Origin: Bacteroidota bacterium
GTDB taxonomy: Bacteria > Bacteroidota > Bacteroidia > NS11-12g > UBA955
Direction: 5' to 3'
DNA length: 43,226 nucleotides
Assembly (NCBI GenBank): GCA_024103355.1
Contig: JAGFIU010000046.1
Span: 1 to 43,226 of the forward strand
Position 1 is the first letter of the stretch, and every line of letters starts with the position of its first letter. The notes beneath the pieces were generated by a model, which saw only the letters and a list, made by a program, of their open reading frames with translations, had not been told where the DNA came from and ran no database searches. Both the position numbers and the translations under genes were made by a program. Of the stretch, positions 28,071 through 35,371 are shown piece by piece.

Positions 28071-29237
28071 TTTCTTGTGCTTGTGTTTTTTATTATTCTT
28101 ATTACCTTGACTTTGTTTAGTTTTCTTATCCAAACCTACCAAATCTGAACTCAATAAATCATCTGAGCTCATAAAGTCTGTCTTCTCTCTAATTGCAGTA
28201 GGGGTTGAAGAGTTTTCGGTTTTAGGAGCATTTAATATTGGCGCTTTTTGTCCACTCTCGTTGAGTTTCATATACTGTTTAACAATGTCTGTTCTAAGTG
28301 GAACCCAATTTGAATCTTCACCAACTTGAAACCACATGAGGCTTTTTAGAATATCAATTTTTTGTAAATGAGCTTCTCCGTTTTCGGCTACTAATGTTAG
28401 GTTTTTAGTTTTTGGAAAATGCTTTAATGCATCCATATAGGTGTCCAACTCAAAATTTAAGCAGCATTTTAGTTTCCCGCAAACACCGCTGAGTTTCAAC
28501 ATATTGATTGAAAGATTTTGAGTTCTTGCAGCATTTAGGCTGACTTGTTTAAAATCACTTAACCAAGTACTACAACATAATTCTCTGCCACAAGAACCAA
28601 TTCCACCAAGCCGAGCAGCTTCATTTCTAAATCCTATTTGTCGCATTTCTATTTTAACCTTAAACTCCTCTGCATATACTTTAATTAACTCTCTAAAATC
28701 AACCCTTGTTTCTGCTGTATAGTAAAACGTAACTTTTCTATTATCACCCTGAAAATCAATATCACTAAGTTTCATAGATAGCCCCATTTCAAGTGCGATA
28801 GTTCTTGCTCGAGTGAGGGTAGATGCTTCTTTTTCTTTTGCTTTATAATATTTTTCAAGGTCAGATTCATTGCAGATTCGCTGAATTTTTTTGTCAACCT
28901 GTTCAGAAGTAATGCCTCTTTTATTGAGTTGTAATCTTACTAATTCATCTGTTAAAAGTACTTCTCCTGCATCATATCCTGTTTCTGCATCCACAACTAC
29001 AAGGGTTCCAACGCTCAATTTGATATTGTTTGAGTTTTTAAAGTATTCTTTTCTGCCTCCTTTGAATCTAATTTCGACAATATTAAATGGCTTGTAATTA
29101 ACCGGCCTTTCTATATGACTAAGCCAATCGTAAGTATTCAATTTATTACAACCCGTAGTCCCACAATTCCCGTTATTTTTACAACCTGCCGGTTTATTTC
29201 CATTTATAGTTCCACTTCCACAATTACTACATCCCAT
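28053..29237 (-). CDS. ricT: RicT-like PSP1 domain protein
   Basis: PSP1/YaaT family cytoplasmic protein of 394 residues. In Bacillus subtilis RicT works with RicA and RicF in mRNA maturation and binds iron-sulfur clusters. The PSP1 region covers about 60-330. GSCGRELCCSTWL near 214 and SGVCGKLKCCLNFE near 250 are the family cysteine motifs. This version adds an N-terminal cysteine-rich stretch (GCSNCGSG and GCKNNGNCGTTGC in residues 1-31) with six more cysteines. The C-terminal ~60 residues are low-complexity and basic, and their last codons lie in the terminator stem. The start overlaps the end of holB by 11 bases. The holB-ricT order is common in bacteria. Function in Bacteroidota is inferred. 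Confidence 0.85.
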   Translation of the reverse strand: MGCSNCGSGTINGNKPAGCKNNGNCGTTGCNKLNTYDWLSHIERPVNYKPFNIVEIRFKGGRKEYFKNSNNIKLSVGTLVVVDAETGYDAGEVLLTDELVRLQLNKRGITSEQVDKKIQRICNESDLEKYYKAKEKEASTLTRARTIALEMGLSMKLSDIDFQGDNRKVTFYYTAETRVDFRELIKVYAEEFKVKIEMRQIGFRNEAARLGGIGSCGRELCCSTWLSDFKQVSLNAARTQNLSINMLKLSGVCGKLKCCLNFELDTYMDALKHFPKTKNLTLVAENGEAHLQKIDILKSLMWFQVGEDSNWVPLRTDIVKQYMKLNESGQKAPILNAPKTENSSTPTAIREKTDFMSSDDLLSSDLVGLDKKTKQSQGNKNNKKHKHKKQKRDN

Positions 29238-30366
29238 ATACTGATTTATTTATTCTTTTGCCTTTAAAAATCTTGTTAAGTTCCATTGATAGGGTCACGA
29301 GAAGTAATTTAATATTCCCGTTTCGTTCTACACCATAAATTGTTTCATTAAACAATTTATAGATATCTTCATAAGAACGCCCCGCCATGACCTTTGCAAA
29401 ATTAGATAAAAATTCGGATTCTTTTTCCGGTACTTCATCAGTAAGGCTATTGTGTGTATAAATAAAGACATCTCTCATTAACTCTAAACCATAATTGAGA
29501 AAATTTACTACAGAATCGCGACCACCTTTATGAATTGGTTCAATGCTATCAATAATTTCGGAGTATTTTCCCTTGTAGCAGGCTAATAACCAATGTCTAT
29601 AAATATCAAAAAATGGTTCTTGAGCATCACGTAGCATGGCTATTGCAGAGTTTACATTTCCTTTTGATGCGATAGCGATTGAATCGGCTCGCTCTTGTTT
29701 AAGTTCATTGTCAATTGACAATAAATACTTAGCGATTTCACCGGTGTTGGGTTTAGATATATATATTCTCTGAGTTCTCGAAATAATAGTTGTTAGTATT
29801 GATTTTTCATTTTCAGTTACTAAAAAAAACAATGTATTATCAGGAGGTTCTTCAATAAGCTTGAGTAAAATATTCCCCTCTTTACCAAGAAATTCCGGTA
29901 GCCACATTACTAAGATTTTCTTTTTTCCTGAATATGATTTAAGACTCAAACGTTTGCCGATGTCCCTAATTTCAGAGGTATAGATATTTAACTGTTTGTT
30001 GTTGCTATCTAAATATTCCTGCCAGTCGCGCACCGATGGGTACAAAGATTGACTGAGCATTTTTCTCCATTCTTCAATAAAAAAAGTTGATAACCCTTTG
30101 TCTTTGGAACTAATAAAAGGAAAGGAGAAGAAGATATCAGGGTGCATAAAAGAGTTTGCTTTAATACAATTTGGACAAACTCCACAAGAATCAGTTTCTG
30201 TAGGATTATCGCAAAGAAGGTATTGAGCAAAAGCCAAAGCAACGGCTAAATTTCCGGCACCTTCGTGTGACGAAAATAAAATAGCATGGGGAATTTTCCC
30301 TGATTTGCTTAGATCATTTAGTTTTTCTATTATTTGTTCGGATGCTGCCAGATTCTTAAACAACAT
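29227..30366 (-). CDS. holB: DNA polymerase III delta' subunit
   Basis: Clamp-loader subunit that, with delta and tau/gamma, opens the sliding clamp during replication. It has 379 residues. The usual P-loop is replaced by SSHEGAGNLAVA near residue 31, without the Lys, as expected for the non-hydrolysing delta'. The zinc cysteines are Cys52 plus the set in DSCGVCPNCIKA near residues 60-68. LLKLIEEPPDNTLFFLVTE near 168-186 is the sensor region. An 11-base overlap with ricT downstream suggests one transcript. The ATG is at 30366. Confidence 0.9.
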   Translation of the reverse strand: MLFKNLAASEQIIEKLNDLSKSGKIPHAILFSSHEGAGNLAVALAFAQYLLCDNPTETDSCGVCPNCIKANSFMHPDIFFSFPFISSKDKGLSTFFIEEWRKMLSQSLYPSVRDWQEYLDSNNKQLNIYTSEIRDIGKRLSLKSYSGKKKILVMWLPEFLGKEGNILLKLIEEPPDNTLFFLVTENEKSILTTIISRTQRIYISKPNTGEIAKYLLSIDNELKQERADSIAIASKGNVNSAIAMLRDAQEPFFDIYRHWLLACYKGKYSEIIDSIEPIHKGGRDSVVNFLNYGLELMRDVFIYTHNSLTDEVPEKESEFLSNFAKVMAGRSYEDIYKLFNETIYGVERNGNIKLLLVTLSMELNKIFKGKRINKSVYGM

Positions 30367-30426
30367 AGTCTCGCAAATTTATGATTAATATTTGGCTGCA
30401 AAGTCATGTTCATAAGTTGACTATAA

Positions 30427-30452
30427 GTAATTAACGGTAATTACATTTGTAA
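30427..30452. promoter_or_regulatory. Inverted repeats upstream of the XRE regulator
   Basis: GTAATT (30427-30432) and AATTAC (30439-30444) are inverted around six bases, and TTACA (30441-30445) with TGTAA (30448-30452) around two. The repeats overlap by four bases. They lie 13-38 bases before the -7 box at 30465, a normal place for an operator of a small autoregulating HTH protein. No binding evidence exists in the sequence itself. Confidence 0.3.
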
Positions 30453-30464
30453 ATTCATTAAATT

Positions 30465-30472
30465 TACTTTTG
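30465..30472 (+). promoter_or_regulatory. Predicted -7 box of the XRE regulator gene
   Basis: TACTTTTG fits TAnnTTTG and ends 24 bases before the ATG at 30497. Confidence 0.55.
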
Positions 30473-30496
30473 TATAATGTTAATTTACATTGTTAA

Positions 30497-30844
30497 ATGA
30501 AAGAGATTGTAGAAAGAATAAACGAGCTAATGTCAGATTTTGGACTTGACAAGAAGGCGATGTCTGAAAAGTTAAATATATCTGCTGCAACCCTTTCTCA
30601 TATTAGTTCAGGCAGGAATAACCCCAGTTTAGAATTGATTCTAAGCATTTTAAAGGCGTTTCCTAATATTTCACCTGACTGGCTATTATTAGGTCTGGGT
30701 GAGAAGTTGAGAGCAGGAGATAGTAAAATTCAAACTAATAGTGACGAGTTGTCAAACAAAATCAAACTATTTAAGATGCTTATGACTGAACATTACAGAA
30801 CAGAGATGAATTTGCTCGATGATATAAAGCAAGTTCATACTTAG
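30497..30844 (+). CDS. XRE family helix-turn-helix regulator
   Basis: Small DNA-binding regulator of 115 residues. A Cro/C1-type HTH covers about residues 3-60: LDKKAMSEKLNISAATLSHISSGRNNPSLELILSILKAF-type spacing, with the recognition helix at ISAATLSHISSGR. SPDWLLLGLGEKL near 60-72 is the end of the fold seen in phage-repressor-like relatives. The last ~40 residues are a short helical tail with no sensor domain. No toxin or second operon gene is seen, so it is not obviously an antitoxin. The last four bases overlap the stop of the convergent ArsR gene. Target genes are unknown; autoregulation is possible given the inverted repeats upstream. Confidence 0.85.
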   Translation: MKEIVERINELMSDFGLDKKAMSEKLNISAATLSHISSGRNNPSLELILSILKAFPNISPDWLLLGLGEKLRAGDSKIQTNSDELSNKIKLFKMLMTEHYRTEMNLLDDIKQVHT

Positions 30845-31179
30845 AGCAATTTCTGCTGTTTTGAATTTTTTGAATGCCCTAAAAAAAGTTCAATAAACTG
30901 ATTACCTGCGGAAGCGATTCTTTCATTATTTACAGAGTAAAGAATCATATTGCTGCTTTTTTTATCAATCAGAAGTCCTGAATGTTTTAATTCTGCTAAG
31001 TGTTGCGAAACTGTTGCTTGTGCAAGCGGTAGTTGTTCAACTATGGAAGCACAGTTTTGGGGGCTTTTATTTAATAAAATTTTCAGAATTTGAACCCTTG
31101 CCGGGTGAGCTAATGATTTAGCAATTTCTGCCAGGTCAATATCGGTTTTAGGAAAGAGGGTTGTTTTTGATTTTGCCAT
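30841..31179 (-). CDS. ArsR family transcriptional regulator
   Basis: Winged-helix repressor of 112 residues. The HTH is AEIAKSLAHPARVQILKILL near residues 17-36 and ASIVEQLPLAQATVSQHLAELKHSGLL near 44-70, with the recognition helix QATVSQHLAEL. The metal motif ELCVCD of classical ArsR proteins is absent and only one cysteine is present, so metal sensing through that site is unlikely. A TTG 15 bases earlier lies near the -7 box, so the ATG at 31179 is preferred. It shares no operon with a transporter or reductase. A five-base inverted repeat surrounds its own -7 box. Confidence 0.85.
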   Translation of the reverse strand: MAKSKTTLFPKTDIDLAEIAKSLAHPARVQILKILLNKSPQNCASIVEQLPLAQATVSQHLAELKHSGLLIDKKSSNMILYSVNNERIASAGNQFIELFLGHSKNSKQQKLL

Positions 31180-31183
31180 ATCG

Positions 31184-31191
31184 CAAACATA
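31184..31191 (-). promoter_or_regulatory. Predicted -7 box of the ArsR regulator gene
   Basis: TATGTTTG on the minus strand fits TAnnTTTG and ends four bases before the ATG at 31179, which would give an almost leaderless transcript. CATAT and ATATG flank it as an inverted repeat (31177-31198), so it may also be an autoregulatory operator. Confidence 0.4.
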
Positions 31192-31336
31192 CAATATGAT
31201 GTTGAATTTACAAATCCCATTGTATGAAAGCTAAAATTTCATTATACTGATTTAAGTAAAACTTTAATGTATAGAGTGTAAATAGCAGATAATGAGTATG
31301 ATGTGACATTAATAGTGTTATAAAGACGTTGGTATA

Positions 31337-32215
31337 TTAATCGGTTTTTTGGTGCTTATGTTTCCATCGTTTGTGTGACCAGAGCCATAGTTCAGGCTTT
31401 TCTTCGATATCGTTCTGTAGCATTTCTGCATATAAAGCGATGATATCAATATTGCTATTATTTAACTTTGATTCAATAATTACTTTAGGGTATAAGTCGT
31501 AATAACCTGATTTTGAAGATTTTACAGATAAATAACAAATAGGTATATCGAGTCTTTTGTGTAATAATTCCGCCCCTGACATAAAGGCAGTTTTTTGATT
31601 GAGAAAATTTATCCAGCGTACATTTTTTAAATTTGAAGGACTTTGATCGGCAACAAGTGTAAATAACACTTTTTCCTTTTGTGAATTTTTGATTTTGTCA
31701 TAAGTTGCTTCCATGGGAATAGTTTCTGCTCCAAATTTTGTTCGTGATTTATATATTAAGTCATTAAAGAAATAATTGTGTAAAGGTTTATAAACGATAC
31801 AGAAATGATGTGGAGCAATTAACTCAGCTGCTTGGGCAATGAGTTCCCAATTACCATAATGCCCTAATAACACGATTGAAGCACCATGGTTATTATATAT
31901 ATTCTGTAATACTTCGCGGTTGTGGAGAATCACTCTTCTTTTGAGTTCATTTTCTCCTATTGAAATACCTTTAATAAATTCAGCGAATAATCTACTCAGG
32001 TGCTTGTAGTACTTCTTTTCTATTTCTTTGATTTCATTTTTTGACTTATTGGGAAAGGAATTTAAAAGATTTTGTCTTGTGACTTTTCTTCGGTATTTCA
32101 AACAATAAAAAAGAAGCCAATAAAAGGGATAGGTAATAAAATAAAGAGCCTGCAATGGAAGCAGGCTCAGAATCTTAATAGGATAATAAAAAAATAGTTT
32201 CTGAATTTTATTCAA
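31337..32215 (-). CDS. LpxL/HtrB-like lysophospholipid acyltransferase
   Basis: Predicted membrane-bound acyltransferase that adds a secondary acyl chain to lipid A or an aminoacyl lipid, 292 residues. An N-terminal hydrophobic stretch (about 12-38) anchors it. The catalytic HX4D/E motif reads LLGHYGNWELIAQ near residue 117, giving His and Glu five apart. FTLVADQSPSN near 187 and WLWSHKRWKHK near the C-terminus are family blocks. No ATG is possible because an in-frame stop lies nine bases upstream, so the TTG at 32215 is the start. It is the last gene of a minus-strand operon that begins with a 54-residue membrane peptide at 35332. Confidence 0.88.
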   Translation of the reverse strand: MNKIQKLFFYYPIKILSLLPLQALYFITYPFYWLLFYCLKYRRKVTRQNLLNSFPNKSKNEIKEIEKKYYKHLSRLFAEFIKGISIGENELKRRVILHNREVLQNIYNNHGASIVLLGHYGNWELIAQAAELIAPHHFCIVYKPLHNYFFNDLIYKSRTKFGAETIPMEATYDKIKNSQKEKVLFTLVADQSPSNLKNVRWINFLNQKTAFMSGAELLHKRLDIPICYLSVKSSKSGYYDLYPKVIIESKLNNSNIDIIALYAEMLQNDIEEKPELWLWSHKRWKHKHQKTD

Positions 32216-32225
32216 AGCGCATTAA

Positions 32226-33140
32226 CTACTCTAACTCAAAAGAACCTGTCTGCTTAAGTTCACCATTCGCCCAAAATTCGACTTTATAAGCACCTTTTTT
32301 AAGTTTTGCTTCCGGGGTATAAACCAAGTTGATATTCTTAGCTTTACCATCAAAACTGAATGTGTTCTTAATTGTATATACATCTGATTTATTAACCAGT
32401 GTTTTATTGTTTTCAACTTTTGAAAGTACGGTCTTATCAGGATCAATGATTCTAATTATTATTACTTGGTCTGAGGGAGAATTTACAATCGGATTCTCGA
32501 TAACGTTAATATCGACATGAATTTCCTCAACTTTTCTAACTTTAGTTTCTTCTTTGAATCCTTTTCTTTTCATTCTACCTAAAGTAAGCTTGATTGGAGC
32601 ATATTGTGCAGCAGATGCTTTTTGCACCTTAGCATCTAATGTCTGATTGATATTTGAGAGTGTCACATTTTGTTCAGTTAGTTCTTCTCCCTTTTTTCTC
32701 AACTCCTCATTTTCTGCTTTCAACTTTTCAATTTCTGCTTGATAGTCATTTGCTTTTATGGTGGCCGCTTCTACTTCCTTTTTAAGTCTTGCTATCTCTT
32801 CAGGAGAGGCTTTTGCTAATCTTGCACGCAAATTTGCGATGGTCTTTTTAAGATTTTCTACGTCTGTTTCAAGGGTTCCTGCATAGTCTGCTAATTCGGC
32901 TCTTTCGGATTCAATCGAAACAAGTTTTTTCTCTAATTCATTTAAGTTAAGTTCCAAACTATCCTTGGCAGTTAGTGTTGTTTTGAGATTGTCTTGTGTT
33001 TCTGTTAGCTGTTTTTCCAATTTCTTGTATTCAGAGAATTGCCAGTAACTTAGCCCACCGGAACCTAATAATAAAATAATCAACAAGATAATTACTATCT
33101 TGTTTTTTGAATTGCTTTGTTTGTTTGTCTCTTCTGTCAT
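32226..33140 (-). CDS. Membrane-anchored coiled-coil protein of unknown function
   Basis: I do not recognise a named family. The 304-residue protein has a short charged N-terminus (EETNKQSNSKNK), one membrane helix at about residues 14-33, then a long heptad coiled coil at about 34-180 with repeated Lys/Glu/Leu patterns, and a C-terminal ~100-residue beta-rich region (VIIIRIIDPDKTVLS and YKVEFWANGEL) that looks Ig-like. The topology suggests an inner-membrane anchor with a periplasmic coiled coil, a possible spacer between envelope layers. It lies eight bases downstream of the thioredoxin-fold gene and ten bases before the acyltransferase start, so it is part of the same operon. Confidence 0.7.
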   Translation of the reverse strand: MTEETNKQSNSKNKIVIILLIILLLGSGGLSYWQFSEYKKLEKQLTETQDNLKTTLTAKDSLELNLNELEKKLVSIESERAELADYAGTLETDVENLKKTIANLRARLAKASPEEIARLKKEVEAATIKANDYQAEIEKLKAENEELRKKGEELTEQNVTLSNINQTLDAKVQKASAAQYAPIKLTLGRMKRKGFKEETKVRKVEEIHVDINVIENPIVNSPSDQVIIIRIIDPDKTVLSKVENNKTLVNKSDVYTIKNTFSFDGKAKNINLVYTPEAKLKKGAYKVEFWANGELKQTGSFELE

Positions 33141-33148
33141 AAGGTTAT

Positions 33149-34492
33149 TTATTGATATTGATTTCTAAGTCGTTCTAAAAGTTCCTGCGAAGTTAAATTA
33201 ATTTCGCACAACCGTTGTCTTTTATTTGTAAAAAAACTGGTTGGAAGCACCTCTACATAATACTTGTCAAGTAGTTTCTGATTTGCAATCCCTACATTAT
33301 ATTGAATATTATTTCGTAGTGACCAACCTAAAACTTTCTTGGGAGGTTCTCCATAATTCAGGGTTATGATATGAATTTTATTTCCAAATTCACGCTGTAT
33401 AATTCCGAGATTTGTTGTGTCTTGAGCAAAAGTGGGGCTTTCAAAATTCCAAAACATAATATAGACCGGTTTGCGTCTAAACTTCCTTATCTTCTTAGGT
33501 TTAATAGAATTATCTGCAAATTCAACTTTAAATTTGGGTATTTTCTTTCCGTACTTTAACTGCCTATCGGGTTGAGATTTTAAATCATGATAAAACTCTA
33601 TATACTTTCCGGATGCATCAATTTTAGTAACAATATATTTCTTTTGATTCCATTCAAAACTAATGACCTTGCCATCCATTTCAAAAATTACATTTCCGAG
33701 TTCTTTTGCATTATAATCACCTAATAAAATCTGGTCGTAACCCTTGTCATTATATAGTCCGTTACAATTAAAATCCTTAAGCGCAATTATAAATGAGTCG
33801 TTTCCTTGTTTATAATTTGCAGAATGAATGGTTATTCTTTGTTCTCTGAATGAGAAATCTGCACCGGCAAATTCTTTACTACCGCTATTTTTCTTATAAT
33901 GCTCATTAAGCAACTTTTTGTATTGAATACTTTTGTCAAACTCAAATCTTGAAATCTGTAATTCGTGATAAGAATCTTTAACTTTGGGGTTGTAGAGTCT
34001 TATGTTATGATAAACATCAAAGAGGTTGCTGAAGGTATCAGGAGGCCCGTCATCGGACAAGTCTAAGTTCATATTGCGATCAATCCAGATATAGGTATCA
34101 CCACGCATACGATTGTTGTTGCCTAACAAACAAAAGACATAGCCGACCGGTTTATTGGTCTCATTAGCTCCAAAGAAGAGGAAAGTAAAAGCGGTATCTT
34201 TCATCCCTTGCATATCAGGGAATTTTACACTAAAAGTCTCAGGCTTATGATTTTTAGGAGTTTTGATACCAAACTCAGAAACACCTTCAAAAGGCTGTCC
34301 CGTGTAGTTGAAAACAGGAATAATCGCTTGAGTTTTTCTGAATTGGTCGTCTGTGGCTCTTTGGTTGAGTTCTAAATGAATGATTTCCTGTGAATTTGCT
34401 TCAAAACAAACTACAAGTATAAAAGTTGATAATATGAGTTTTCTTAATAGGAGCAAAAGGGGACTATCTTCTGTTAAGGAAAATTGAAACAT
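33149..34492 (-). CDS. Secreted protein with degenerate thioredoxin-like (TlpA) C-terminal domain
   Basis: Protein of 447 residues. The N-terminus has a hydrophobic segment (about 9-30) ending in EANSQ, consistent with a signal peptide. The middle is beta-rich and contains a calcium-loop-like stretch (DRNMNLDLSDDGPP near 140). The last ~105 residues follow the TlpA thioredoxin fold: YIMFWNFESPTFAQD near 344 occupies the active-site position, but the CxxC cysteines are replaced, and the cis-proline loop VLPTSFF at 415-421 is kept. It should therefore not be a redox enzyme; a binding or structural use of the fold is inferred. The ATG overlaps the end of the zinc peptidase gene by 29 bases. Confidence 0.65.
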   Translation of the reverse strand: MFQFSLTEDSPLLLLLRKLILSTFILVVCFEANSQEIIHLELNQRATDDQFRKTQAIIPVFNYTGQPFEGVSEFGIKTPKNHKPETFSVKFPDMQGMKDTAFTFLFFGANETNKPVGYVFCLLGNNNRMRGDTYIWIDRNMNLDLSDDGPPDTFSNLFDVYHNIRLYNPKVKDSYHELQISRFEFDKSIQYKKLLNEHYKKNSGSKEFAGADFSFREQRITIHSANYKQGNDSFIIALKDFNCNGLYNDKGYDQILLGDYNAKELGNVIFEMDGKVISFEWNQKKYIVTKIDASGKYIEFYHDLKSQPDRQLKYGKKIPKFKVEFADNSIKPKKIRKFRRKPVYIMFWNFESPTFAQDTTNLGIIQREFGNKIHIITLNYGEPPKKVLGWSLRNNIQYNVGIANQKLLDKYYVEVLPTSFFTNKRQRLCEINLTSQELLERLRNQYQ

Positions 34493-35150
34493 AATATAAC
34501 AATGTAGCCAATGAACCTATTGCAGCAACAACGTATGTCATAGCAGCCCATCTCAAAGCATCTTTAGCGTAAGTTTGTTCTTGTGAGGTAACAATATTTT
34601 TGCTTTCCATCCATTTCAAAGCCCTGGCAGATGCATCAAATTCAACGGGAAGGGTAACAAAACTAAAAAGTGTTGTACCGGCAAACAAAACAATACCAAA
34701 CAATAGTAAGGCAGGGAAGGTGTTTATCAATAAAATTCCTCCTATTAGTACAAAAGGCATCAACTGACTTGAAATCTGAACTGCAGGTACTAATTTAGAA
34801 CGCATTGTTAACCACTTGTAGGCTTGTGCATGTTGCACCGCATGACCACATTCGTGCGCAGCAACTGCGGCAGATGCAGCATTCCTTTCATAATAAACGG
34901 ATTCACTTAGGTTAACAGTTTTGTTTGCGGGATTATAATGGTCTGTTAATTGACCGCTTACTTGTATTACCTGTACGTCTGTAATACCATTGTCGCGAAG
35001 CATCATTTCTGCCACTTCTTTGCCTGTAAGGTTGTTGCGAAGTTGCATTTTTGAATACTTCTTAAATTTTGATTTTAGTGTTTGACCTACAATTAAACTG
35101 AATACAGTAATTGCAATCATTAGGATAAATGAGCCGAAAGTAAAGTCCAT
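34464..35150 (-). CDS. Membrane zinc metallopeptidase (YugP-like)
   Basis: Predicted integral-membrane neutral zinc metallopeptidase (Zn_peptidase_2/YugP family), 228 residues. The active site HECGHAVQH is at residues 99-107, with the ligands His99 and His103 and catalytic Glu100. N-terminal and C-terminal hydrophobic segments (about 5-22, 125-165 and 205-223) place it in the inner membrane. The substrate is unknown. It lies 17 bases downstream of the 54-residue membrane peptide and overlaps the thioredoxin-fold gene by 29 bases, inside a five-gene operon. Confidence 0.9.
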   Translation of the reverse strand: MDFTFGSFILMIAITVFSLIVGQTLKSKFKKYSKMQLRNNLTGKEVAEMMLRDNGITDVQVIQVSGQLTDHYNPANKTVNLSESVYYERNAASAAVAAHECGHAVQHAQAYKWLTMRSKLVPAVQISSQLMPFVLIGGILLINTFPALLLFGIVLFAGTTLFSFVTLPVEFDASARALKWMESKNIVTSQEQTYAKDALRWAAMTYVVAAIGSLATLLYYVSIFLNRR

Positions 35151-35167
35151 GTGTTTATTATTTTGAT

Positions 35168-35332
35168 TTAGTTACGAATTAATTTGAGAATAAGAAAAAG
35201 TATGCCAAGAATAAACATTAAAATACTGATCTTGTTTATACTATGCATGGCGCGCAAGTTGAAATTGGGCCTTTGACCGTTTATTCTCTCTTTCTTGAAC
35301 AGAATATAGGACATGAATTTTTGAAAAATCAT
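35168..35332 (-). CDS. Small membrane peptide, 54 residues
   Basis: An open frame of 54 codons from ATG at 35332 to TAA at 35168, in the gap between the zinc peptidase and htpG. The peptide begins MIFQKFMSYILFKKERINGQ and ends in one membrane helix (ILMFILGILFLILKLI at about residues 37-52) with a basic flank. A TAnnTTTG box (TATCTTTG at 35359-35366) precedes the ATG by 26 bases, and the stop is 17 bases before the zinc peptidase ATG. The clean gene-like arrangement and lack of any overlap support it as real; no homologue is recognised. Function unknown. Confidence 0.55.
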   Translation of the reverse strand: MIFQKFMSYILFKKERINGQRPNFNLRAMHSINKISILMFILGILFLILKLIRN

Positions 35333-35358
35333 TTTATTGCTGTTGAATCAATGTGGCG

Positions 35359-35366
35359 CAAAGATA
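35359..35366 (-). promoter_or_regulatory. Predicted -7 box of the five-gene envelope operon
   Basis: TATCTTTG on the minus strand fits TAnnTTTG. It precedes the small-peptide ATG by 26 bases and lies just outside the htpG element array, so it runs away from htpG. It would drive the small peptide, zinc peptidase, thioredoxin-fold protein, coiled-coil protein and acyltransferase. Confidence 0.55.
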
Positions 35367-35371
35367 GATTT

